Program-made: the position numbers and the translations under genes
Shown: positions 1 through 12,382 of the stretch, one piece after another
How positions within the stretch are numbered: the first letter of the stretch is position 1
How the letters are laid out: each line of letters opens with the position of its first letter
The notes under the pieces: model-generated
What the model was told of the DNA's origin: nothing
What the model saw: the letters and a program-made list of their open reading frames with translations, nothing else
Database searches by the model: none
Assembly (NCBI GenBank): GCA_022578965.1
Contig: MU400666.1
Coordinates: forward strand, 32,340 to 96,339
DNA length: 64,000 bases
Direction of reading: 5' to 3'
DNA from: Xylaria sp. FL1777
Lineage: Eukaryota > Ascomycota > Sordariomycetes > Xylariales > Xylariaceae

Positions 1-270
1 GCATCAGCAGTTGCTGTAGGTAGTAGTATGGCTTGGGTAGTGATTAGGCCACATAGAGGAACACGTATTTCGCAGTTTCAATATTAAGAGGGGTATCTCG
101 TCGGACCAGGTCACACTGAAGTATAAAAGTCATCACAGTGGCAAATAAGAGTAGATAGCAGTGAACAAACATTAGGAGATTTTCCTGTAGAGGCTGCTAA
201 CTGGCTTGAACTCACCTCGGGTAGCTAGTCCTCAGTGAGCTACAAGCCAATCGAGGGGTATCATCATCAT

Positions 271-443
271 GCTCATAACATGCCCGTGCTCCGGAAACCG
301 AGCCATCCCATTCGAATCCGTCATCCCCAAAATCTCATAGCTCATAACCTGACCGGCCCCGGAACCTAAGCCATTTCCTCATTCCGATTCCGCCGTCCCC
401 CGTTGATGCTCATAACTGTAGATGTGGTTATGTCGCTCATAAC
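271..443. repeat. Imperfect ~69-bp tandem repeat with GCTCATAAC boundaries
   Basis: The nonamer GCTCATAAC occurs at 271, 340, 408 and 435. The first two intervals (69 and 68 bp) contain alignable sequence: a CCGGAA segment, then AGCCAT, then an ATTC-CCG-TC-CCCC stretch in the same order. This looks like a diverged tandem duplication followed by a truncated copy. It lies downstream of the small gene at 561-768. No function is apparent. Confidence 0.55.
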
Positions 444-560
444 TTGTTGATGGTGGTGGTTGCGTCGGAGAGCCATTTCTCAACCCACGCCTACGACCAC
501 CACAGACATCCGCTTTGTGCCGCTTCGGGACTCCGCGAACGCCTTTCGTGCCCCCGCGGG

Positions 561-768
561 TCACGAACTTATATTGTTCCCCTTGGCGCTGAGAGCAGAG
601 CCAAATGCCTGCGCAGACCAGAGTTAGCGAAAGTCCTCTTTCTCTCCAGGATGAGCGAGCGATCTGCTCCGCAGAATATGAGCTTACCTTCCCCTCGGCA
701 AAGGAACCGACCGAGACAGTGGCTACGGCGGCCATAACAACAGCGACGATAGAGCTAAAAGCGTCCAT
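561..768 (-). CDS. Small two-exon gene, 42-aa hydrophobic peptide (unrecognised)
   Basis: Proposed exons are 688-768 and 561-608 (minus strand). Exon 1 encodes 27 residues starting MDAFSSIVAV, with a continuous hydrophobic Ala/Val-rich stretch at about residues 5-22, so a membrane segment or signal peptide is likely. The donor is GTAAGC, directly after a Lys codon (phase 0). The 79-nt intron has a GCTAAC branch site 12-16 nt before the acceptor GCAG. Exon 2 adds AFGSALSAKGNNISS and stops. The strong branch site and acceptor are why I prefer this model to reading through the intron, which would give a longer Arg-rich unspliced ORF ending at 379. I do not recognise the family. A reading frame also runs upstream of this Met to about 870, but its Pro/Gln-rich content looks like 5' leader. 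The length is very short, so the call is tentative. Confidence 0.4.
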
Positions 769-870
769 TTTGCCGGGCTGTTGGAGGGGTTGGGGGGGGG
801 GGGAGTTGTTTTGGAAAGTTGGTTGAAAAAGGGTGTTGATCGATTCAAGGCTAGGCCTCTGACCTTCCAA

Positions 871-2880
871 ATTTTCCCAGGGTATGGGATTTCGACCGCT
901 CTTTATACACCACTAGACACAATTCGTCATCATCCAATCCCTCGGTTCCCGCGGCAGTGACCCGCCACCGGCGTATCGTCTGCTCCATACAATAACAGTA
1001 CACTACATAGATAGATACATAGATAGAGAGCGGTGAGATAGCTGCTCAGCAGCCAGCGGATCTGAAGCCGGTCGTGGCCCAAATCTGGCTATGCCCTGCA
1101 GACCGCCTATGAAACGACTGCGTTCCTCTATCCCATGCAGCCGCAGGCTCCAGTCGTGCCCGTGGTGACTTGTCGCTCTAGCCCTGCTGGCGTTCCCTCA
1201 TTGGTGAAGCGTTGGTTCTAATCCACTTAGTAAGATCCCAATCTCGTTCATGTACCGGATTGGGGCGTACTAACGTCAGCGATTTGTTGGCTGTCAGTGG
1301 GCCTTCTTCTAATTTGGAAGAGTGCCCAAACCTTTCGAGTTAGTGGATTACTGATAAAAACGTCTCCCATGGCTCCTCGTTTTCCAGCAGTGGCAGGAAA
1401 TGGTTTCTTGTTGAACAACCCTTTTGGGGTGGCTGGATAACCCAGACATATCCAGTCGGGAATAGCCGTAGTATGTACAAGGTATAGTGTCCTACTGAGC
1501 TGATTTCCATTCTGCCGACCGTGGAATGGTCCGAGTGTGGACGGTACGACGGGAGCGACCTGTTGCGCGTTGGCCTTTGTGATGTCCGACCCAGCAGTAC
1601 GACCGATGCGTTACGACGACGATGAGCGCAGAGGCCGACGAGCAACCATTTTCAACACATTCACACATCGGGCAGCTACAATTGGCGCGATAGGCGAGAG
1701 TAACCGTCAGTGCAGCTTTCACTTGTAATCACAAGTACCTAGGCTCCGCGGCGGCCGGCCAAGTTCGGCGTTAGACTACCATCGATTCAGTTAGTGGGTC
1801 AGGAGAAATGACCGGCACCGGCTTGTCGCTATTAGGATCTTTCGGATCACGATGGTCAGGAGCAGAGTCCGGAGGTCCACCTGTCGGGTTGATGATGTAG
1901 TGGGAACCTGCATTCACAGGTGACCTTCGGAGCCTCTTCCTGAGACGTAAGCTAGGAATTCGACAGCCGGATCGCCCTACGATATTATCTGGCAGTATCA
2001 CTCTTCTTTCCACATCTTCTTAGCATTGACGAGGCTCGTCAACTAGGCGGGCTAGCATCTGGCAGCCCAGCACTCGCGCAGCCGAAGTCAGAATTACTTT
2101 GAATCAAGGTAAAGTTAACTGAAACTTACAGCTTACAGGCTTGGACGGCCCTTAAGGGGTCTGATTACGGTACCCGAGCGGTGCTGTCGTTACGTCGCTG
2201 TGGAAACTCTCACCGAATCTACTTGATGCAGCTGATGAAGTACTGTTGTCGGATTTAGAAGTTGAGTATCTAATCGCCTTTGCTGCAAGCATCAGCTGGA
2301 AGCATTGTCTACCTAAGCTTGATCGGACAAGCACTTGTGTTTTACTCTCATGATAACTCTCATATTACGAACTGCCAGGCCTAAGTGGCGCACTACCCTA
2401 ATTCACCTTAAACTTGCGATAATCTGATAGAACAAGTCCTCCGCAAGTTTCGACTGAGCGGAAAGTACTGCCAGCTGGGTTGGTCTCCAGAGGGAAAATG
2501 GGTCATAAGTCGATGCTAGGTAGAAATATATGGGTAGGGGGTTAACTCTATTGATTCCCAAGTACCCTTCTAACGATCTTTAAGGAGAACTGGACCTTTA
2601 TATAGCTACATTCTATAATATCTCCACGCTAAGGGGGTATCTTCTCCCCTCCTACGACCCTGACTCCCGAAGTGGAGGCATGAGTTACCCGGACAGATCT
2701 TACAATTCAATCGTCGCAGATGACATGGTCGAGGATATACCTTGCTTTGAAGGTTACATTAACGAGAGGTACGGGTGCCGTAGGGAAAGATAGGTAGGTG
2801 TTAATATTCTGTACCCATGTAGTCGCAACCACTCCATTGCCTAGTTCCAGCCTGTGCTCCCTTTCCCCCTTCATGCATTA
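871..2880. other. Intergenic, no supported gene
   Basis: About 2 kb of ordinary composition. Short ORFs exist on the minus strand (1340-1645, 1771-2013, 2152-2334), but none shows a domain or a splice pattern that I could join into a convincing protein. A TAGA/TACA microsatellite lies at about 1006-1030. The right end is the 3' flank of the mannosidase gene. Confidence 0.5.
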
Positions 2881-4790
<1,910 letters not shown>

Positions 4791-5210
4791 ATTTTTCCTG
4801 ATGGCTAGTGAGGTTGTCTCAATAATTCTTCATTTCAAGGGAAGTTACGCAGTCACACTCGAGAAGAAATACCAGAGTGCTACGAGAGAGCATGCACTGT
4901 TGGTACGAGAAAAGTCCCCCGCCCCTGTGATACGTTGGCGGCCATAGGGCAAACTCCCAACAAGCAGCAAGCACAATTTGCCCCACGGCTATCTACATGT
5001 TGTTTTCGTCTATGGTGGCAGTCTATGGCGTGTGCGCTTACACCGAGCTTCGAACCAACCAATTCCATTCCGAATGCCATGGGAGAACCTGGTAGCTGGG
5101 ACGCTTCTTATATAACACGTCTTAGTTGGGGGCTCATAGCCATTGTAGACTTGGCCCACCTAACCTAACTATAAAGGCAATCAATTGTCCAAAACGCAGG
5201 CTTACGCATA
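4791..5210. promoter_or_regulatory. Divergent intergenic promoter region
   Basis: These 420 bp separate the start codons of MNS1 (minus) and the membrane-protein gene (plus) and must hold both 5' regions. I see no element I can name. Short ORFs here on both strands lack coding character. Confidence 0.4.
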
Positions 5211-6228
5211 ATGACAATAGTCTATCCAGCAGTGACCAGTGACGGCACTATTACATCCTTTCTTCCCCTCACGACTTCATTCACACCATCGGCTGAATGC
5301 AGTGAATCCTACCGACTCGATGGACCTAGCCTTGTGGCCTTTGATCCCGGGTATGGGTTAGATATCGATCCTCTCGTGCGATGCGGGCCTTCGGCCGTGA
5401 CGACATGGTGGGAACAAGGCCGGCTAGGAGTCGGCGACGAGGACCACACTGTTATCAGCCTGGGGCCCTTGATATGTCCTCATGAATGGCAAACGGTGGC
5501 CTCTTCAGTTGAGGACGAGTCAAGCACGGTTGCCATGTGCTGTCCCTCGTATGTTTAATTCCAATTCCGTCTCACCGTTATATGCGGCTAGTGCTAAGTC
5601 ATTCGCCTTTAGAGGCTACTATCTAGAAAATGGTGTTCCAGGTTCTGTCGTTGGAGATTGTCTGTCAGACGTATCATCAGGCATGCTTTTGACTTATGCG
5701 TCGACATCAGCCGACATCTCGGGTCCCTGGTACATAAAAACAACAAGTCTGACTGAAAGCTCTACAGTGGGAGCTATTGCTATTGTGGGCTGGAATATCA
5801 AATTGACAACGCCAACAAAAATCGAGACTACGTCGAGCTCTCTTATGCCCACGTCCAATTCCGCCTCCACATCTTCCTTATCGCCGGGCCCCTCGTCGTC
5901 CTTCCCGAACAATTCACCTCAAATTAGCCCAGGGATAGCCGCCGGTATTAGCGTAGGGGTTGGATTGGGTGTGATCGGTACAGCCTCATTGCTTGTCGTT
6001 CTCTGCCTTATGAGGAGACGGAAGAAGAGGAGCCTCGCGGCAGCACCCCAAATTCACCGTCAAGGTTACGGTGCCGCACAACCGCCCCCCCAAGAGCTCC
6101 ATGAAGCCCCAATGAAGCACGAGCTATACAACCAACAATCTGAACGTCACGAGGTGCAGGGGGGGTTTCAGGCTCCCTTCCCGGGTCAATATCAGGATTC
6201 CCCGCCCCCAGTTGAGTTGCACGAATAG
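5211..6228 (+). CDS. Single-pass plasma-membrane protein with Cys-bearing ectodomain and Pro-rich tail, 324 aa
   Basis: Exons are 5211-5548 and 5592-6228; the 43-nt intron (donor GTATGT, acceptor GGCTAG) interrupts a Ser codon and the joined frame is open. The ectodomain (residues 1 to about 190) starts MTIVYPAVTSDG without a classical signal peptide. It contains LTTSFTPSAEC, a GYGLDIDPLVRCGPSAVTTWW segment and CPHEW/CCPS cysteines, which I recognise as recurring in a lineage-specific fungal family of uncharacterised receptor- or sensor-like proteins. A Ser/Thr-rich linker (about 191-224) precedes a Gly/Val-rich membrane helix (about 227-252), a basic stop-transfer (RRRKKR), and a cytosolic tail rich in Pro, Gln, His and Glu with the repeated phrase ELHE. 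The architecture resembles WSC/Mid2-type wall sensors, but I see no WSC domain. The function is unknown; a surface-sensing role is inference. Confidence 0.75.
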
Positions 6229-8216
6229 CCAGAGAGCCAACGTGCGCCTAACAGCATCTCACCTGCATTACAAGTAATTTTACGATATAGCCTCCCTCTC
6301 CCCTTCTCTTTGGGCGCGCCAAATTTAACGGGTTCTTTATTTGACCTACACTATGTACTCATTATGGAAAGATAGAGTCAGGAATTAAATATATTACGCG
6401 GTTGCTGTCGCATTAAATTGCTAGTCTCAGTATCTCAGCGATCTGGAATGTTTAGTAGCAAGTTGAGCACCGATGCTTATGTCCAGTTAGATGTAGTTAG
6501 ATGCTGGTATAGTACCGGGGCGCCGGCCAAGGCACGAGAACGTCAGGTCTGGCCTCCAACCGTCAGGGGTCAAAACAACCCGCCAAAGATTGTCCCCCTG
6601 TCCCAGAGCCTAAAACGCCGCATAACAAAATACTACTTTGCGTGCCCGCTTGATTTAGGTACCTTTGCGATGATGAATAGTGTGACAATGGATTGCCTTA
6701 GGATTGCCAAAATTGCTTGCTGTACGAATAAGCAATCCTAGTAGATATACCAGGACGTCGAAGAAAGCGAAAGAGAAGGAATTGTTTCTTACGCATAAGC
6801 CAATCGGAGCTAATACGCACTATACTAGTATAGTAACAATTTAAATACCGGAGAAGTTTAAAGCCCCTTTTGCGGCACAAATACATAATCCACTCCAGCC
6901 CTACATCAGACACTAGGGTCCCCCGCCCTACATATGTGTACCTAAGTATTCGACAGACTTCAATACTGCACTCATCTGTCTATAAAGAAAGCTGAAGGAT
7001 GCCTCAGACCAACTTGTTCCCTCTGGGATTTCCCTCTAGTATGTTCATAACTCCGCGAACCTAGTAACTAATCTTTACTAACACGGCGAAGCTTTCGACT
7101 TGGCGTCACCAATATAGGGCGCCTTAGTGGCACGGAAGACGGCAAGCTAAGCATGACTAACCCCAAGTAGTATAAACCTGGCGTAGGAAAGTTAAAGATG
7201 TCGATCTAGTAACAGTCTTAAAAATACTCCGCACAACTCGTCTTCCTATACGCAGCGGATACCAAGTCTCGTTCCCCAGACATCGGTGTCTCGGGCTCAC
7301 TTAATTATAAGCTATTCGGATTTTTTCTCGAACCAAGCCATGTTGTCGGCCCCTCGCTCAGTTGCGAGATTTGGTAATTCGTTGCATAGATAGATCCGGT
7401 ATTCCCGTCTTATTCCCGCGCAAGGAGCATTACAGGTTGCGAGGCGCTGCTTCGAGCTTCGTTATATGAGGGGATGGTGGTGGAGGGCGGTGTATAAGCG
7501 GAAATTCATGTTACTAGATATGTCTTCATGAGGGGTTGTCTTCAACTGTAATAGCTAACAGGTGTAGTTAGGCCGTGGCTATACGGGCCTCGGGAGTCGG
7601 GTTGAAAAGGGGGCCGCTAAAGTGTTGCGAGGTGGACACGGGGTTTAGACAGACTGGCCTTCAAAGGGCAACAATTTTCAGTCACGGCTAGTCTTAACCT
7701 TCAACCCTAATTATCCATTACTCAATTGTTGTCCGTTGGTAAGTCCAAGAGCTAATAGATAGCAGGAAAGGTCCTCGCCTCAGCGCCCAGAGTATAGTAG
7801 CTTTAATAAGAATTTCACAACAAATCAGCATGAATTTTGTTAAATCATTCGGAATTTAATTAAATATCTAATTTTATATTACGGAGCCGTGACCGTAATA
7901 GATCCATAGATAGAGGCGAGTTAGTATTGGGCTGGGGCATGTGTGAAGTGAAGTGAACTATGTCGATGTTGTGGTGGAACTGGGAATTGTGAAGGTCAGG
8001 TTGGGTTTAGTAACTGCTCACATTAGGCACCTTTTTGGGGGCTTAAGGGCAGGGGATGCATGGATATTAAGGGTAACGAGATTCTTCTTATAGATGTAGG
8101 AAGGAATTAGATGTCGGTTACCTACTAGGCATATGACAGCTAAATTCAGAGTAAATTCGGAATGGTAGTGAGACGCAGGGAATAAGGTAGAGGCAGATGT
8201 GTCGGCATGACCGCAG
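6229..8216. other. Intergenic, no supported gene
   Basis: About 2 kb between the membrane-protein gene and the 3' end of the SNF2 gene, which are in tail-to-tail orientation. Short ORFs (for example at 6418-6741, without an ATG, and 8018-8239) have no recognisable motif or splice partner. The stretch 7800-7870 is locally AT-rich. Confidence 0.5.
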
Positions 8217-11200
8217 TTAAATACCTCCAGCCATCTCAACCTCCTCGGTCTCGTCTAACTCAGGCTCTTCTCCGTCATCTGATAGCACCTGGAAAGTTCC
8301 ATTTTCATGTCTTTCGACTCGGCCAAATAGGGAGAGAGCATCCTGGATTGACAGCTTCTTCTTCCCACCAGACTCCATTAGCTTGCTTATGTTCTCCTCT
8401 TTCTCCTCTTGAAGAGCTTCCATTCGATTGTCGATAGTGGCATCGGCAACAATACGACGGAAATATGTTTCCTTAGTCTGACCTATGCGGAAAACTCGTG
8501 CAAATGCTTGCATCTCGATAGCCAGGTTCCACCACAGATCCACGATAATGACTCGGTTAGCTATTGTCAGGTTGAGAGCCACCGAACCACACCTGATAGA
8601 GGCAATCTGATTATAGTTAGCCTCTTGCGTCTATCAAGTTGAGATCATTGCAACTTACCATGACCTTGATCTGGCTCTTCTCATGGAATCCTCGAATAGC
8701 GTGCTGTTTCGCACTCGTATCCATGTCGCCGAAAAAGTAGAGAAATGGGATTCCCTCAGCTGCTAACATGCGCCCAATGATAGCCCCAGTCATCTTGAAC
8801 TCCAGAAACACAATGATTTTGTCATCAGGTGCTTCAGACAGCCACTTCAAGATCGTCGCCTTGACAGCTGTTGTCTTTGCACTCGGAACTACGGGTTCAG
8901 GGTGTGCTTGATCGCATTCTTGCAGGAACATGCATTCTGATTTATTTAGCTTCGGATGTTTCTTGAAAGAGTCTCGACCTAATCGCCGTCCACGAAATAT
9001 AGTATTCTGTGAAGCTGTTGCACTTATAGAGCCTTCTGAATCCGAGCCCCTTAAATCAGATGGCTTAAGCGGTTCGAAATCAACCAAAGGCTCTTTGCAC
9101 TCGAAACACTTTGTTATTAGGCGTCCCTCCCTGTGCTCATCCCGCATGTGGCTCATCAAACATTCCTTACAGAATAGATGCCCACACTACACAGTATTAT
9201 TAGTGAAATACCCTACTTGGGGCGCATTGAGTTTGGAGCTTACTTTGCCGGTCTGAGTGTTGATGGGCTTCTGGTAGCAGATTCGACACACGTTTATTCG
9301 TTTAGACCTCAGAGCGAGATCTAATTGCTTGCCGATATTGAACTTGTAACCAAATTGGCTATTCCCAAATGTGCTCTTTGGGCCATTGTGATGCTTTCTG
9401 GATATGATGGCTGTCGCTTCTTTTGCACACCAGTTTCCGATCCTCTCGAAAACTGGCAGTCTACCTCCAACTTCTCTAAGCCTATGTTGGATCTCCTGGA
9501 GATCTCCTTCATCCAAGTCATTCTTCATGACGCTCTCCAATAGGAATGGGTGGGTCACCCCTTGACGGAGGCGCAGGAACAGTACTAGGTACATAGTAAG
9601 ATCCTGTATCTCACCTCGCTCCAACATAGCGTTGATTATTTCTCGAAATCTCCTCTCCACTGTGCTTTTCAAAATGTCAGTTGCCGTAAAATGTTATATC
9701 GCAGGTTTGCTCACCCATATATTATCCGCTCTTCTCTTGTGAGATCAACACGCATAACATCGTAATGTGGTGTAGGAATCTCGTAGAGGGGCCGGCCCAT
9801 GAAGGTGTCTTTCATTGTCCTATCATCCATTAGGCCTTTATATAAGTTTTAAAGAGGGCAGAGAGCTTAACCTTCTAAACATAATTGTCCCTAATATGCT
9901 GTGTAGGTGTGCCATAGCCGTATCCTAGTTCCGTTAAATAAAAAGGCTGCGCCAAATCTGACGGAATACGTACATCTTCAGTATTCAAGTAGAGCAATCG
10001 GAACTCCTTGATAGTATCAGGCACTTCGGCTTTTAAAAATCTGAGGTATGGATAAATTTCTGTCCGATGTGAGCATAATTCCTCGTTCATATCGTTCCTA
10101 GGCTTACCATCAACGGAATTTGTAATGGGTGTTCCAGACAAGGCCCAGCGGTAGCGTCCATTCAGATTTTGGCATGCAATCGATGCTACACAGTGTTAGC
10201 ATACGACTAATCTCATGACGACTTCGATAAGTCTTACTTTGGCTATCGTTATTCTTAATGTTGTGTGATTCATCGAGAACGATACGCCAAAATTTGATCT
10301 TGAATAGCATCCCAAGACTTTTGTTATATTCTTCTTTGAACTCTTCAGCGCTGCGACATTCTTTTTGGAGTCGAGCGAGGAGCTTTTTGCTCGGAAACTG
10401 CCTGCATACCTCCTGGTAACTGATAAAGCTGTAAACTACCCGTTAGTAATTGCATGAAGCGACCTTCTACATACTTACATGACGCTCATATTCTCCAAGG
10501 CCTCCTTGGGAAGCCTTTTGCTTTGCTTGTAATGCAATACTGCGTTGATGTAATCACTGCTAGTATGCTTCGTAGTTTCATCTTCCCATTGAGGGATGGC
10601 TGAAGCTGGTGCAACAATTACTGTTGCTCGGCAGTACGTATTACGGTCATCTTCGGATGCTGGATTTGAGACGATACATGCAAGAGTTTGCAGGGTCTTT
10701 CCCATTCCCATCTCGTCAGCTAAAAGACCACCATGAGGCCAATCATTGGAGAACTCGCGACGTAACATCCAAGATGTCCCAATAACTTATTTGGAACACT
10801 AGAGTCAGTAAATTCTGTAGTGGTAAAATTCTTCAGAGTCTCGGCAACTTGTAGAAGCAACAAGAACAGGGTATTCCAGATTGGGAGATTCGTGACTCTA
10901 AGACATAATAAAAGGGGGAGTAAAAGGCTCCAACGACTAACCTTGGTGGGCATGCAATGAAGTTTTCATCCCTTCAACAAGCCATTTCCCATCTTTAGCG
11001 ATGCATTTGGCATAACCGAATGAGCGAGTAGCCTCGTCTAGTTGCTTCTTATCTTTTGAAATGCTCTGTTTATCTGTATCTTTCGGTAGGCCTTTCATGA
11101 TTTGCTGAAGCTGATCTCCCTTTGTTGTTGCTATAATCGGATCTGCTTCGGGCAAGTCGCCGTACGCAATACGAGCCTGAATTGGATTGGAACGAAGACT

Positions 11201-12382
11201 TTCGAGCATTGCCGCCATGCTTTTCATCGACTTCTTATTCTTGCTACTTTTCATCGTGACGTTAGCGGTAGACTTCGGTCGTTTTGGTTCCCTACGAGAA
11301 GAAATTCTAGTCTCAGGGCCGTTTGTAGATCGTTTCCTCTTTATTCCACTGACATAGGGTACAGGTTGCTGGAGATCTTTGGCATGTTTCTCAAACCATT
11401 CCTTTGCTGACTTAGGTCGTGGTCCCGTTTTCCTTCTGGGAGCTTTCTGCGATTTAGTGGGAACTTTTATTCTTTCCTCCTTCACAGGGTTAGGATTATT
11501 AGCTAATATCGTAGCGCAACCATCTTCTACCGCTATGGATGCGTATGTTGAGAAGGAGTCTGGGAAAACTCGGCTCCCGCTTGAGTTATAGAGTTGAATG
11601 GCTTGGGGTTCAATATCTTCATTGTCTTGAGACTGTTGCGGCGAGATCTGTGTCAGCCAGGACTGTATCGGTCCTAACATGCCTTCATTACCTGCTTCAG
11701 CAATTTGAAGATCACAGAAATCGGTTGATTTCTCATCAACTGGCCTAACTTGATTGTGTGATGAACTGGGATGGGGGGATTGACTGCCTGTATCTGAGAC
11801 GAAAAGACTTTCTTCTTCAACTGAAGAATCTACATGAATTTCTAGAGGATCCTTGTATTTGCTTGGTTGAAAATTTGTCAGGCGTTCAGTAGTCCTTGTA
11901 GAATTTTCAGAGTGTTGAGAGTGGCCACCATCAAAGTCTTGGCCATTTTGTGTATGATGTATGGCTCTATCCACGAGACTTCCGGTGCTTGGGATTTCGA
12001 AATCCTTGAAGATATGTGCCTGATTCTCCGAATCTAAGCCTAGGAATGGTGTGTTGGGGTCATCACATTTTTGCGTGACTGAGCAGTCTGCTGCTCTAGA
12101 TAAAGCGGCTACGAAGTTAGTGGCGTCAACTGCCGTTCCCATTTTTGTACTCTGAGAACTGATTGAAGTCGGAGTAGGCTTTGGGCTGTCTGAAAACCCA
12201 GAATCCAAAGTCTTGCTCGTTTCTTGGGTGCATGCTGGGGTTGCGTCTTCGACTGAGGGTTTGACTTTGATGCTGTTGGTAACTCCGGCGGCATTGATAG
12301 GAGAATGTTGAGAAGTCAATTCTGGTACGCAGTTCTCGATGGGACCGGCAGGAACGGTGTGGGATGCAGAGATATGATCCAT
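8217..12382 (-). CDS. SNF2-family ATPase/helicase with embedded RING finger (RAD5/RAD16-like), 1199 aa, 10 exons
   Basis: Exons (minus): 10942-12382, 10479-10785, 10238-10428, 10108-10185, 9974-10059, 9872-9924, 9715-9819, 9244-9664, 8659-9186, 8217-8606; total 3600 nt in frame. Introns are 48-57 nt, except the first (156 nt). Residues 1 to about 470 are low-complexity, Ser/Lys-rich and probably disordered. Motif I DEMGMGKT is at about 504-511, motif II DESH at 635-638, motif III SGTPITN follows, and an FRRTMKD segment closes lobe 1. A C3HC4-type RING lies between the lobes at about 880-924 (CRIC, CGHLFCKEC, CFEC). Lobe 2 ends with ARVFRIGQT (about 1106-1114), the motif VI equivalent. An embedded RING is characteristic of the Rad5/Rad16/HLTF/SHPRH group, which couples DNA translocation to ubiquitin ligation in DNA-damage tolerance or repair. 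I see no HIRAN domain, so orthology to Rad5 is not claimed. The two shortest exons (53 and 78 nt) were placed by phase and by restoring conserved sequence. Confidence 0.92.

Noticed and set aside
1340..2334. Minus-strand ORFs of 60-101 codons at 1340-1645, 1492-1722, 1771-2013 and 2152-2334
   Set aside because: No domain, no consistent splice joins, and amino-acid composition typical of chance frames.
6418..6741. 107-codon plus-strand ORF
   Set aside because: It starts at a TTG rather than an ATG, has no motif, and no neighbouring exon extends it.
11102..11748. Plus-strand ORFs opposite the SNF2 N-terminal exon
   Set aside because: Antisense shadows of a long sense exon with matching splice structure.
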